Source: Lactiplantibacillus daowaiensis
GTDB taxonomy: Bacteria > Bacillota > Bacilli > Lactobacillales > Lactobacillaceae
Direction: 5' to 3'
NCBI RefSeq assembly: GCF_005405085.1
Contig: NZ_BJDJ01000009.1
Location: forward strand, 1-64,000
Length of the DNA stretch: 64,000 nucleotides
Part shown: piece after piece, positions 35,035-44,349 of the stretch
Layout: the number at the start of each line of letters is the position of its first letter
How positions within the stretch are numbered: position 1 is the first letter of the stretch
Notes under the pieces: generated by a model
Databases searched by the model: none
What the model was told of the DNA's origin: nothing
The model's input: the letters and a program-made list of their open reading frames with translations, nothing else
Program-made: the position numbers and the translations under genes

Positions 35035-36390
35035 ATGAAAGTTGTTGTCGTAGGTTGTACCCATGCTGGCATTGCAGCCGTTAAGCAAATTCTAAAATAC
35101 TATCCTGAAGCCGACATTACCGTTTATGAACGGCAAGCCAATATTTCTTATTTGTCGTGTGCAACTTACCTCCATATTGAAGGTACGGTGCCGGTTCTGG
35201 AAGATGCGTTGTATGCCGAGCCTGAGGATTTTATCAAACAAGGCGTCCATATGGCGATCAATCATGATGTGGTTCGGATTGATTCACAAGCGCATACCTT
35301 GTTAGTCCAAGATTTAACAGCTAAAAAAATGCAAACTGTGACTTATGATAAATTAATTATGACGACCGGGTCGATCACAGCGATTCCGGCCATTACAGGA
35401 ATTGAAAATCAAAAGGTCATGTTATGTAAAACGTTTGACCAAGCCCATGACCTTTGCGAATATACGAAAGATCAAGAACGCATCGCCATTGTTGGTGGGG
35501 GCTATATCGGAGTCGAGTTGGCAGAAGGCTACGCGAACACTGGGCATGACGTCATTTTGATTCAACAAACGCCGCATTTATTGAACAAATACATTGAACC
35601 ATTATTGGCTAATCAAGTTAATGATGTGTTGACCGCTCATGGGGTTAAAGTCCTGCTCAGTACTGAAGTCACGGCTTTTGCTGATACTGAAACTGGTCAT
35701 TTGATGGTCTCGACGGATGCTGGTGACTATGAAGTCGATATGGCAGCGATTAGTGCCGGGATGGTGCCACAAACGGACTTATTAGAAGGCCAAGTTGAGA
35801 TGGCACCGAATGGAGCAATCATCACCGATGATTATATGCAGACCTCTGACCCGGATATTTTAGCTGCTGGTGATGCCGCTTTGAGTCATTATAATCCGAC
35901 GAATGGCACAACTTATTCACCGTTAGCGTCACAAGCCGTTCGGCAAGGCGCCTTAGCTGGCATTAATGTTGGCGCGCGGCGGTTGCGTTCGATTGGGACG
36001 CAAGCCACAACTGGCTTGGAAGTCTTTGGGCAAACCATCGTATCGACCGGTTTAACGATGGCTAGTGCTGAAGCCGCCCACTTTAATGCCACAAACGTGG
36101 TCTATGAAGGGGCTTATCGACCAGAGTTTATGCCTGAAGCTTATCCAGTTACCGTTGAATTGATCTATGATTGCAATGATCGTCATATCTTAGGGGCTCA
36201 ATTGATGAGTCGCCATGATGTTTCACAAGCCGCCAATACGGTGTCGGCTTTGATGCAAAATCATGCCACCATCGATCAATTGGCTTTCTTAGACATGTTG
36301 TTTTCACCAAACTTCAACCAGCCATTTAATTATTTGAATCTAGCAGCTCAAAAGGCGGTTGAACAAGAACACGGGTACTTACGAACTTAA
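35035..36390 (+). CDS. NADH oxidase/CoA-disulfide reductase-like flavoprotein
   Basis: The protein has 451 residues, with FAD and NAD(P)H Rossmann motifs (GGGYIGVELAEG at about 158-169), the redox Cys42 in SYLSCATYL, the TSDPDILAAGDAA FAD motif and a C-terminal dimerisation domain. Nox enzymes with Cys42 reduce O2 to water with NADH; NADH peroxidase and CoA-disulfide reductase share the site. Its sequence around Cys42 differs from the usual SCG, so water- versus peroxide-forming activity is open. It is probably monocistronic. Confidence 0.93.
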   Translation: MKVVVVGCTHAGIAAVKQILKYYPEADITVYERQANISYLSCATYLHIEGTVPVLEDALYAEPEDFIKQGVHMAINHDVVRIDSQAHTLLVQDLTAKKMQTVTYDKLIMTTGSITAIPAITGIENQKVMLCKTFDQAHDLCEYTKDQERIAIVGGGYIGVELAEGYANTGHDVILIQQTPHLLNKYIEPLLANQVNDVLTAHGVKVLLSTEVTAFADTETGHLMVSTDAGDYEVDMAAISAGMVPQTDLLEGQVEMAPNGAIITDDYMQTSDPDILAAGDAALSHYNPTNGTTYSPLASQAVRQGALAGINVGARRLRSIGTQATTGLEVFGQTIVSTGLTMASAEAAHFNATNVVYEGAYRPEFMPEAYPVTVELIYDCNDRHILGAQLMSRHDVSQAANTVSALMQNHATIDQLAFLDMLFSPNFNQPFNYLNLAAQKAVEQEHGYLRT

Positions 36391-36407
36391 CAATAACGGT
36401 ATCAAAA

Positions 36408-36441
36408 AAGCGTCTGAGCAGTTAATCTCAGGCGCTTATTT
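36408..36441 (+). terminator. Terminator of the flavoprotein gene
   Basis: AAGCGTCTGAG pairs with CTCAGGCGCTT (one G-U), and ATTTTGG follows. It overlaps the 3' end of the 29-residue gene on the other strand. Confidence 0.75.
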
Positions 36442-36525
36442 TGGTTGGTTAGGGACCCGACCACCGATCAAAGTTGCCGCGACGATACCGATTAACAATA
36501 AGATACTGATGATTAGAATTGCCAT
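36436..36525 (-). CDS. 29-residue hydrophobic membrane peptide
   Basis: On the minus strand an ATG at 36525 follows AAGGAGG by eight bases and opens a 29-codon frame. The peptide starts MAILIISILLLIG, is one transmembrane helix to about residue 20, and ends in a short polar, basic tail GGRVPNQPK. The plan is like small membrane proteins and some type I toxins, but no antitoxin RNA is proven. It is convergent with the flavoprotein gene. Confidence 0.6.
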   Translation of the reverse strand: MAILIISILLLIGIVAATLIGGRVPNQPK

Positions 36526-36730
36526 AAAGTTGACCTCCTTTTGATTTAGCCTTAACTTACCAAAAAGTCATCACCCAGCACTATCACGAACGTGTAAAGC
36601 TTTGGTTGCGTTTTAATAAAGCTAGCCTATCAATCAATAGTTAAAACCAATCATTCCGGCTGATAAATCAGGGACGCTTCGTGTTAAGATGAACTTGTAA
36701 GCGGTTAACTATTTTGGAAAGGGGGCCGTT

Positions 36731-37066
36731 ATGATGGCAACTTATAAACCAGGTGCTTATCATATTATCGGCGATGGGTATTTACATGATTTGCCGTTAA
36801 CGATTTCATTTACAGCTGATAAAATCGTTGGCATCGAAGTTAAGCCCGGGACCAAATTGCATGGCTTGGAAAAACAAGCCATTCCACAAGTCGTGGATCG
36901 GATTTTGACCGAGCAGACTGTCGACATCGATGCAATCACTGGTGCCACGGTCTCGAGTGATGGGTTAGTGGATGCAGTGACAGATGTGATCGATGCCATG
37001 CCGACAACCGAACCGGACGGGCCCGCCCAATATACCCCACATCACCATCAAATTGAATCAGCCTAA
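36731..37066 (+). CDS. Small FMN-binding domain protein
   Basis: The protein has 111 residues (start 36731 or ATG 36734). The motif DAITGATVSSDGL (about 66-78) is the flavinylation-type signature of FMN-binding domains, where FMN is joined to the Thr in S/T-GATxSS by ApbE. It has no signal peptide or membrane anchor, unlike extracellular electron-transfer proteins, and ends in a His-rich tail (TPHHHQ). No ApbE gene is in the window. The function may be in electron transfer beside the upstream flavoprotein. Confidence 0.82.
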   Translation: MMATYKPGAYHIIGDGYLHDLPLTISFTADKIVGIEVKPGTKLHGLEKQAIPQVVDRILTEQTVDIDAITGATVSSDGLVDAVTDVIDAMPTTEPDGPAQYTPHHHQIESA

Positions 37067-37069
37067 ACC

Positions 37070-37120
37070 AAACGTTGTGTAGCGTTAATCGTGATGATTA
37101 ACGGGTACGCAACGTTTTTT
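37070..37120 (+). terminator. Terminator
   Basis: AAACGTTG pairs with CAACGTTT outside an inner CGTTAATC/GATTAACG stem, and TTT follows. Confidence 0.8.
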
Positions 37121-37164
37121 CGTTTGTTATAATAAAGACGAATGAGTAAAACTGGAGGTGCGGT

Positions 37165-38175
37165 ATGCAAGTAGCCGGACAATTTATCGCGACGATTGGG
37201 TGGTTAGGATTGGGCCTGATCGTGAGTGAATTACTAGCAACGTTGATTTATATGGCTGGTCAGTGGCTAGGCAGTCGGCTGAGTGGTGGCCGGGTCGTAG
37301 CAGTCGCTGGGTTTCGTTATCAGGTGATTCATTTTGAGGGTCACTGGCATTGGCAACGACCATTACGGCGTTATCCACATTTAGTCGTCGCACCACCGAC
37401 TGATCCCGAACGGTTTAACTATGCGGCCTTGTGTTTTGGCGGTGGCTTATTTAGTTTGTTGACCGTCATTTTAAGTTTAGTGACCGTTGCCCAATTAAAA
37501 GTGAGCTTTAATCTGTGGCTAATGGTGGCGGTAATTTGGATTTGGGTCAACACGCTTAAAGCAGCCCAACTTTTACCGATGATGTTACACGGTCGCGCCA
37601 CGGCCGCGCTTGATTTTAAAACGGCGCGTGAATCACCAGCGGCAATGACCGCGGCATATGTGACACTGCTAACCGCAGCAACTATGGTTGAAACTGGTAG
37701 TGTTGCCAGTTTACCAGTCGATGCGATCTTAATGCCGCAAGGTGGGTCCAAACAAAATTATTTGGTGATTCGCCAGGCTTGGGTCACGTTACAGTGGGGG
37801 CAACAACACGGCTTAGCGTTACCAGATTTATTAGCGGGGTTAGACCGGTTAGCACCGAGTTTCAATACGTTGCCACCACAAGATTTAGCAATCTATCTTG
37901 ATGCAACGATTTATTGGAATTTAATGGCCAATCATCAAACCGCCCAAGTGTTGGCTTGGTATCGGGACACCGGTATTCAACGCCTGTTACACCGGTATGC
38001 CCCATTAACGCAATATAAGCTTCAAGCCGTTTATGCTTGGCGGGTGGATCAACAACCAGAACAAGCCTTGACCTTGATTGCGCAAGGATTAAAAGCCGCT
38101 CAACGCGAACGTGATTTAACGGAGCTGGAATGGTTAAAAGACTTACAAACGCAAATTCAAGCTAAGAAAGCTTAG
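37165..38175 (+). CDS. Membrane protein of unknown function
   Basis: This 336-residue protein has an N-terminal segment (about 5-35), two or three further hydrophobic spans (90-115, 117-140, 160-175), and a soluble C-terminal half of about 160 residues with helical, TPR-like spacing (QALTLIAQGLKAAQRERDL). GGAGGTG precedes the ATG. It resembles a family of lactobacillar membrane proteins next to YibE/F genes; no catalytic motif is visible. Confidence 0.7.
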   Translation: MQVAGQFIATIGWLGLGLIVSELLATLIYMAGQWLGSRLSGGRVVAVAGFRYQVIHFEGHWHWQRPLRRYPHLVVAPPTDPERFNYAALCFGGGLFSLLTVILSLVTVAQLKVSFNLWLMVAVIWIWVNTLKAAQLLPMMLHGRATAALDFKTARESPAAMTAAYVTLLTAATMVETGSVASLPVDAILMPQGGSKQNYLVIRQAWVTLQWGQQHGLALPDLLAGLDRLAPSFNTLPPQDLAIYLDATIYWNLMANHQTAQVLAWYRDTGIQRLLHRYAPLTQYKLQAVYAWRVDQQPEQALTLIAQGLKAAQRERDLTELEWLKDLQTQIQAKKA

Positions 38176-38243
38176 GTTCTGCTAAAGTTTAAGTTGGAAA
38201 TGTTCAGGCAAGTCTGCCCAGTGCTAAGCTGGAAGGAGTTTAA

Positions 38244-39374
38244 GTGAGAAGGGTGAACAACTTGAAGCAACAATTAAAGCGCCACTGGGGATTGTGGCTA
38301 ACCTTGTTAGTGGTGTTGGTCGGGTTAGTCGGTGTCGGCTTAACGCGACTGGATGCGCCATGGTATCAACAGACGGTCGCGTCAGTGACCAAAGTTCAAG
38401 CTAATCAGCATAATCAAACAACGGATGAATTTAATAATACCGACGTCAGCTATAGTCAGTGGGTAACCGTACGAATCTTGAATCATCACCATCAGGGCCA
38501 AACGTATCGGTTAAAGAATACGTATACGAAATCTGGTGCGATGGATCAAGCTTATCGTGTGGGTGACCAAGTGTTTGTCCGCATTCCAAAAGATAAAGCT
38601 AGTGCGGTGACGATTCAAGGTCTAAAACGCGATACCGCGTTGGCCTTTGTGGCGTGGTTGGCGCTAGCCTTATTGCTGCTAATTATGCGATTTAGTGGCT
38701 TAATGGCGTTATTAAGTGTGACATTAAACGCAGTCTTGTTTTATGCGGCTATTCAAATTGACTTAATGACGAATGGTGGTCATTTATACACCCTATTTGG
38801 GAGTTTAGCCGTTATCTTTGCTGTTTTGACCTTGTGGTTGGTCTTAGGGGTTTCACGGCAAATGCTGGTGACTTTAGGCGCCACGATTACTGGCACCGGG
38901 ATTGCCGTCATAATCAGTTTAATCGTCTTTGCGGCAACTAAAGAGCGCGGCGTGACCTATGAAGCGATGCAGTATGTCACCCAAGTGCCGCGGCCGTTAT
39001 TTTTAGTTGAAACGGTCTTAGGGTCTTTAGGGGCGGTCATGGATGAGTCCACAGATATTGTGGCGTCACTATTTCAGTTGCGCCAAGAGCGACCAGATAT
39101 TTCAGCCAATCAAGTCTTTAAATCGGGCCTTCAGATTGGGCGTTCCATTATGGGACCGTTGATCAACGTGCTCTTTTTGATCTTTATGGCCGATACGTTT
39201 GCCATGACGTTATTGTATTTACGGAATGGCAATAATTGGGGCTATACGTTCTCAATGAATATGTCCTTAGGGATGGTGCAAAGTCTGATTTCAGGGATTG
39301 GTATCGTCCTTGCAATTCCGGTAGCAAGTTGGTTAGCGAGTCGGCTGATGCCGCGGAAGGTTGGTGCGGCATGA
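38244..39374 (+). CDS. YibE/F-family membrane protein, first subunit
   Basis: The GTG at 38244 with AAGGAG upstream gives 376 residues. After a single N-terminal helix and an extracytoplasmic domain (about 45-125) come about seven hydrophobic segments, with DESTDIVASLFQLRQERPDI and FKSGLQIGRSIMGPLINVL, which are YibE/F signatures. The family is a predicted transporter of unknown substrate. The stop overlaps the ATG of the next YibE/F gene (ATGA), so they form a two-subunit unit. Confidence 0.88.
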   Translation: MRRVNNLKQQLKRHWGLWLTLLVVLVGLVGVGLTRLDAPWYQQTVASVTKVQANQHNQTTDEFNNTDVSYSQWVTVRILNHHHQGQTYRLKNTYTKSGAMDQAYRVGDQVFVRIPKDKASAVTIQGLKRDTALAFVAWLALALLLLIMRFSGLMALLSVTLNAVLFYAAIQIDLMTNGGHLYTLFGSLAVIFAVLTLWLVLGVSRQMLVTLGATITGTGIAVIISLIVFAATKERGVTYEAMQYVTQVPRPLFLVETVLGSLGAVMDESTDIVASLFQLRQERPDISANQVFKSGLQIGRSIMGPLINVLFLIFMADTFAMTLLYLRNGNNWGYTFSMNMSLGMVQSLISGIGIVLAIPVASWLASRLMPRKVGAA

Positions 39375-40135
39375 GTACGATTAGCGTTTTAGGTATCGTC
39401 CTCTTTATCCTCATGACCTTGATTGGTGGTAAAACGGGTGTGACGGCCTTTTTAAGTTTGATTTTTAACTTTGGCCTATTGTTTTTAGCCGTTGTTTTGA
39501 TTTCGTGGGGCTTTCCAGCGATGGGGGTCTCGTTAGTCATCGGGACAATTATTCTGGCCTTTACGATTTTCTTTGGTGAAGATAATGAAATGGCAGCTAA
39601 AACGGCTTACATTGCGGCGTTGATCGTGATGGTCGCTTTGATTTTGGTCATTTTCCCAGTAGAGCATTGGATTATGGCCCAAGGCTTTAGTCTCGAAGAC
39701 AGTGAAGATTTGGAAGGCATGTCACTAACGATTGGGGTTTCTTTTGTCGGTGTTGCGGTAACGGAAGCCATTTTAAGTACGCTCGGGGCGATCGCCGAAG
39801 CCAGTATTGCGATTGCGGCTGGACTCAGTGAAATTATTGACCAACATCCGCATGTCTCGGCCAGTCGGTTATATATCGATGGCATCAGTATTGGCAAACA
39901 AATTATCGGGACGACGTTTAATACTTTATTCTTTGGGTTCTTTGGTGGCTTTTTAGCCTTGTTCATTTGGTTTTCTGGATTGCACTATTCTTTTGGTAGT
40001 GTGATCAATAATAAAATTTTTGTGGCGGAAGTTTTAATGGTGTTGTTTTCATTAATTGGCGTTATCTTAACTGTGCCAATCACGACTTGGGTGATGACGC
40101 TTGAACACCGCCATGCCACTAAGCAAGAAGATTGA
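39371..40135 (+). CDS. YibE/F-family membrane protein, second subunit
   Basis: The ATG at 39371 overlaps the preceding stop; this gives 254 residues, shorter than the first subunit because the extracytoplasmic domain is absent. About seven hydrophobic segments are present, and EASIAIAAGLSEIIDQHPHV then ISIGKQIIGTTFNTLFFGF repeats the pattern seen in the first protein. The two are paralogous halves of one complex. Confidence 0.87.
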   Translation: MSTISVLGIVLFILMTLIGGKTGVTAFLSLIFNFGLLFLAVVLISWGFPAMGVSLVIGTIILAFTIFFGEDNEMAAKTAYIAALIVMVALILVIFPVEHWIMAQGFSLEDSEDLEGMSLTIGVSFVGVAVTEAILSTLGAIAEASIAIAAGLSEIIDQHPHVSASRLYIDGISIGKQIIGTTFNTLFFGFFGGFLALFIWFSGLHYSFGSVINNKIFVAEVLMVLFSLIGVILTVPITTWVMTLEHRHATKQED

Positions 40136-40193
40136 CGCTTAGGTTAACGAGCTGGTAAGCTAGATAAAACAAGCATGACAAGGAGGAACTTTG

Positions 40194-40757
40194 ATGCAAA
40201 TTCGTAAAGCCCAACCCGCTGATGCGGCTCAAATTGCGCCGTTGATTGGGATGATTTATCGTGATATGGAAATGCCGGTATTAAAGACGGTTAATGAAGC
40301 TGACTTAATGGCGATGTTGACGACGTTATATCAAAACGTTGAAAACTTAGCGGGGTTAGCCCAAACTTTTGTGGCCACTGAAGGCCCCAAGGTGCTCGGC
40401 GTGGCGTTTGGCCATCCGGCTGAAAATGAAGTTAAAGTCAATCAGTTGTTACAACAAGTGTCAGCGGCGCAACCCGGTTTTCCGGGACCGTTAGTGTTAG
40501 GCGGCGAAACGCAGCCCAACGAATGGTACTTAAGTATGTTGGCCGTGAGTCCTAAAGCTCAAGGTAAGGGGATCGGTAGTCAGTTATTGCAGGCGTTGCC
40601 AGCTTTAGTTGCGGATCAACCCGCTGATAAGTTGAGTTTAAATGTGGACGATGGTAATCCAGGGGCGGCTAAGTTATATCGGCGTCAGGGCTTCGAAACG
40701 GCCGGTCAATTAACGATTGGCGTGCACCCATATGCCCATATGGTGAAGGCATTATAA
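40194..40757 (+). CDS. GNAT-family N-acetyltransferase
   Basis: The ATG at 40194 follows AAGGAGG by seven bases, giving 187 residues. LSMLAVSPKAQGKGIGSQLL contains the V-x-x-x-x-Q-G-x-G acetyl-CoA loop (about 115-134). NPGAAKLYRRQGFE is the usual end block. The substrate is unknown. Confidence 0.9.
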   Translation: MQIRKAQPADAAQIAPLIGMIYRDMEMPVLKTVNEADLMAMLTTLYQNVENLAGLAQTFVATEGPKVLGVAFGHPAENEVKVNQLLQQVSAAQPGFPGPLVLGGETQPNEWYLSMLAVSPKAQGKGIGSQLLQALPALVADQPADKLSLNVDDGNPGAAKLYRRQGFETAGQLTIGVHPYAHMVKAL

Positions 40758-40763
40758 ACTAGT

Positions 40764-40795
40764 AAGTCTAAGTCGGGTGGCTTAGACTTTTTTTA
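40764..40795 (+). terminator. Terminator
   Basis: AAGTCTAAG pairs perfectly with CTTAGACTT across an eight-base loop, and a T run follows. Confidence 0.85.
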
Positions 40796-40853
40796 ATGAC
40801 CCATAACGGGTAGAATTAACCTGAGAAATGAAGTAAGGAAGGTTAAACAACTT

Positions 40854-41528
40854 ATGCAAATCTATTTCGTTCGGCATGGTCGGACACAATATAACTTGGA
40901 ACATCGGTTTCAAGGTGGTAACTCAGATTCGCCACTGATCGATAGCGGGATTGCGGGGGGCAAAGCGGCGGGGCGGCGTCTACAAGCCGTTGAATTTGCC
41001 CAAGTTTATAGTAGTCCACAAAAGCGGGCCCTAGATACCGCTAAATACATTGTGGCTGAAAACCAATGGCAACCAGAAATTATCATCGAACCGCGATTCC
41101 AAGAATTTAAGTTCGGTACTTGGGATGGCAAACGTGAAGAAGACGTGGCGCCCCAATCACAAAAGGAACTGTTATTACATCATCCCGATCAGTATCAACC
41201 GGAATTAGCGGGTCAAGGTGAGAGTTATTTGGACTTTGTGACGCGAACGACTGCCGCGGTGCATGATGCTGTCAATGAAGCCGGCGTGCATAATGCACAA
41301 CCGATTTTAGTGGTGTCTCATGGCTTGGTTACTACGATGACGGTGAAAGCTTTACTAGGCATTCCAGTGGCTAAGTTCCGCGATCCATTGTATATTGATG
41401 GCAAGCTAATGCCAACGATTGGTCATGGAATTGTGGACAATGATAGTTTAACGATTTTAGAAACGCATGATAATCAACAATTTGATGTTAAAACTTGGAA
41501 TGAGACTGATTATTTACCGACGGACTAA
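40854..41528 (+). CDS. Histidine phosphatase (phosphoglycerate mutase-like)
   Basis: The protein has 224 residues. FVRHGRTQYN (5-14) carries the phosphorylated His in RHG, and VVSHGLVT (about 150-157) the second catalytic His. QEFKFGTWDG is the usual acid block. It is a cofactor-independent phosphatase of broad specificity, related to PhoE or GpmB. No signal peptide. GGAAGG precedes the ATG. Confidence 0.92.
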   Translation: MQIYFVRHGRTQYNLEHRFQGGNSDSPLIDSGIAGGKAAGRRLQAVEFAQVYSSPQKRALDTAKYIVAENQWQPEIIIEPRFQEFKFGTWDGKREEDVAPQSQKELLLHHPDQYQPELAGQGESYLDFVTRTTAAVHDAVNEAGVHNAQPILVVSHGLVTTMTVKALLGIPVAKFRDPLYIDGKLMPTIGHGIVDNDSLTILETHDNQQFDVKTWNETDYLPTD

Positions 41529-41537
41529 ACAAGTATG

Positions 41538-41586
41538 ACCACAATAAAACCGCTACGACAGTTGGTCGTGGCGGTTTTATTGTGGT
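41538..41586. terminator. Bidirectional terminator
   Basis: ACCACAATAAAACCGC pairs with GCGGTTTTATTGTGGT over an inner ACGAC/GTCGT stem, between convergent genes. Confidence 0.88.
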
Positions 41587-42612
41587 TTAAAGTAAGCTAA
41601 CCAAGCGTTCAGTTAGCATTTGGGCGACATCACGGGCTTGCCAGAAACGGTCAACGAGTGGGGCAAAGGCATGATTTTGGCCCTGATATTGCACAAAAGT
41701 TGTATCAACGTCAGCTTGAGCCAAGTGTTGAGCATAGGCCCAGGCTTGTGGTCGGAAAGGATCGTATTCACCGATGCAAATCACGGTGTCCGGGGTGGTT
41801 GCTAAATTTGATTGATAAAGTGGTGCGATTAATGGCGCTTCATTTTGCCAACCTAGCGGTAAATAGTAATTGGTCATCGCAGTATCGACTTGTTTAAACA
41901 ACTGATGGTAGTTGGTCAAAATGGTCTGTTGTGCTGGAATGATTGGGAACGCATTAATATCCCAGAGTGGCCCATGGTGATCAGCGCCTGGTGCGGTGAC
42001 GGGATAGAGTAACAATTGTTGATTGATATTGTCGTTGCCTAATTGCCGATTCATACTGGCCACGCCCATGGCGATGTTTGCGCCCGCTGAATCCCCACCA
42101 ATGGCAATTTTGACTTGTGGGTCTTTAGCTGTCAGGGATTGAATGACGGCGAGACCATCTAATAGCCCGGCTGGTGCAGGGTGTTCCGGTGCTAGGCCGT
42201 AATCAACATTGATGACTTCACAGTGACTTTGACTCGCAATCAATTTTAGTAGCACCGTATTATTTTGCGGGGTACCCCCATAAAAGGCGCCGCCGTGAAA
42301 ATAAACCAAAAGTTGGTGCCCGATAATGACATCTGGTGTTAACCATTCGACGTTGACTGACCGCCCTAAATGGGTCAACGTCTCATTTCGAACGGTGACT
42401 TGTTGGCCAACTGGGTCCGTAATCGGTGGGGTCTGACTGCCAGCGCGTAGGGCCGTTAAATCATGACCTAACGTTGCGGGTGCTTTGTATTTGGCGAGGT
42501 CTTGTAAAACGAGTGGATCAAACTGCCCACTTTTAATATTTTGTGCCCACGGTTTAGTAATTTTAGTGACTTGATCAATAACCGTGGTACTTTCAATCAC
42601 AGTATCTAACAT
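41587..42612 (-). CDS. Alpha/beta hydrolase (HSL-type esterase)
   Basis: The protein has 341 residues. The oxyanion motif YFHGGAFYGGT and the nucleophile elbow GGDSAGAN place it in the hormone-sensitive-lipase-like carboxylesterases. Asp in CIGEYDPFRPQ and His in YQGQNHAF complete the triad. It lacks a signal peptide. GGGGGAG precedes the ATG. It stands alone. Confidence 0.9.
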   Translation of the reverse strand: MLDTVIESTTVIDQVTKITKPWAQNIKSGQFDPLVLQDLAKYKAPATLGHDLTALRAGSQTPPITDPVGQQVTVRNETLTHLGRSVNVEWLTPDVIIGHQLLVYFHGGAFYGGTPQNNTVLLKLIASQSHCEVINVDYGLAPEHPAPAGLLDGLAVIQSLTAKDPQVKIAIGGDSAGANIAMGVASMNRQLGNDNINQQLLLYPVTAPGADHHGPLWDINAFPIIPAQQTILTNYHQLFKQVDTAMTNYYLPLGWQNEAPLIAPLYQSNLATTPDTVICIGEYDPFRPQAWAYAQHLAQADVDTTFVQYQGQNHAFAPLVDRFWQARDVAQMLTERLVSLL

Positions 42613-42710
42613 TTGACGACTCCCCCTTAACCTTATTATTAAATAAATTATAAAGGGTGGGGGACCGGTCGGCGACTATTCTAAATAGTTAGCTTTGACA
42701 ACAAATAAAC

Positions 42711-42742
42711 TAAAAAAGCCCCCGCCGTAGCGAGGACTTAAT
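42711..42742 (-). terminator. murE terminator
   Basis: On the minus strand AGTCCTCGC pairs with GCGGGGGCT (three G-U pairs) across a four-base loop, and six T follow. Confidence 0.75.
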
Positions 42743-42752
42743 CAAAGTCAGT

Positions 42753-44234
42753 TTAATCTAAAGTTGGTTTTAAAGCTAATGCTTTGGCGGCTTCTTCACT
42801 ATCATCAAAGTGATGCTTCGTCCGACCTAAGATTTGATAATCTTCATGTCCTTTACCGGCAATCAAAACGACATCACCGGGTTTAGCTTGTTCAATTGCC
42901 TTGGCAATTGCTTCGTGACGATCGACATAGACGGGGACGTTGGCATCGGGTACGCCGGCCACCATGTCCTGCAAGATTGCGTCGGGATCTTCAGTCCGAG
43001 GATTATCCGACGTAAAGATTGGCTTAGTACTGCGTTGAACGGCAATTTTAGCCATCTTTGGTCGTTTTCCTTTATCACGATCACCACCACAACCAACGAC
43101 ACAATAAATGTCTTGCTTAGCGAAATCTTGGATGGTCTCTAAAGCATTGAGTAACCCGTCTGGCGTGTGTGAGTAGTCCACAATCACACTGACACCCGTG
43201 TGGGAAGGGACGGCTTGGAAACGGCCTTTAACACCGGGGACCTTTTCTAGTGACGCAATAATTTGGTCTTCAGGAATCCCACTCGCATAGGCGGCGGCAA
43301 AAGCAGCTAACATGTTGTAAACATTGAATTGCCCGATTAATTTCATGGTTACATGGGTTACATGACCAAAGACGGATAAGTCAAATTCAGTCCCATGACT
43401 CTTGATTTGAACATTTTGGGCATTGATCATGGCGTCTGGTTTTAAGCCAAACGTCAAGACATGGGCGGCGGTATATTGTTCAAATTCCTTACCAACGGGA
43501 TCATCGGTGTTTAAGACTGCGACTTTAGCGGTCCCATTAGCATCATATTTATTGCCTAACTGGGCAAATAACATGGCTTTAGCTTCGGCATAGTTGGCCA
43601 TAGTCTTATGGAAATCCAAATGGTCTTGCGTCAAATTAGTAAAGACCGCAATATCGTAATCGATGCCCCAAACCCGTCCTAGTACTAAGGCGATGGAAGA
43701 GACTTCCATTGCCACCGTATCAACCTTAGCATCGCGCATGGCAGCCAAGGTACGTTGGGTAGTGATGGCATCTGGTGTGGTATTAGCCGTTGGTAATTTT
43801 TCATCTTTAATTTTGCGATACATCGTACCAATCAAGCCAGTTGCTTGGTGTTGATCACGGTAGATTTGTTCGATTAAATGGGTGACGGTCGTTTTACCGT
43901 TCGTCCCAGTGACACCGATCATTCGCATCTTTTGGCTAGGTGCGCCGTAGAAGACATCTGCTAAAATCGCCATCGCACGTTCGGTATTGGCCACGTAAAT
44001 AACGGGGACGTCTACGTGAATCGGCTTTTGTGCCACAATAATTTTGGCACCGGCCGCAACGGCTTGGTCGACCAACTCATGGCCATCCACGTGATAGCCA
44101 TCGACAGCGATAAACATCGCACCAGGCTTGATTTCGCGAGTGTCTTGCGTCAACATCGTGACGTCAAAGTCAGTGGTTAAGGCGGGATCAACCTGTTTAA
44201 ATTTTAAACTATTAATTAATTGACTTGCTTTCAT
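42753..44234 (-). CDS. murE: UDP-MurNAc-tripeptide synthetase MurE, mDAP type
   Basis: The ATG at 44234 with AAAGGACG upstream gives 493 residues. GVTGTNGKTTVTHLIEQ is the ATP loop, and FTSDNPRTEDP contains the DNPR motif that, in the MurE family, marks meso-diaminopimelate as the amino acid added, as opposed to the motif of lysine-adding enzymes. It adds the third residue of the peptidoglycan stem peptide in the cytoplasm. The aspartokinase-asnB operon that plausibly feeds or modifies mDAP is 1.4 kb away on the same strand. Confidence 0.95.
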   Translation of the reverse strand: MKASQLINSLKFKQVDPALTTDFDVTMLTQDTREIKPGAMFIAVDGYHVDGHELVDQAVAAGAKIIVAQKPIHVDVPVIYVANTERAMAILADVFYGAPSQKMRMIGVTGTNGKTTVTHLIEQIYRDQHQATGLIGTMYRKIKDEKLPTANTTPDAITTQRTLAAMRDAKVDTVAMEVSSIALVLGRVWGIDYDIAVFTNLTQDHLDFHKTMANYAEAKAMLFAQLGNKYDANGTAKVAVLNTDDPVGKEFEQYTAAHVLTFGLKPDAMINAQNVQIKSHGTEFDLSVFGHVTHVTMKLIGQFNVYNMLAAFAAAYASGIPEDQIIASLEKVPGVKGRFQAVPSHTGVSVIVDYSHTPDGLLNALETIQDFAKQDIYCVVGCGGDRDKGKRPKMAKIAVQRSTKPIFTSDNPRTEDPDAILQDMVAGVPDANVPVYVDRHEAIAKAIEQAKPGDVVLIAGKGHEDYQILGRTKHHFDDSEEAAKALALKPTLD

Positions 44235-44349
44235 AAATTTATACGTCCTTTGCAATAAATTCAGACTGGCCGAGGGCTAAATGCGCTCGGATTTACTCTT
44301 TCTAGGATACATGCAATTTCAAGAAAAGTCACCAATTGACAGTAAATTC

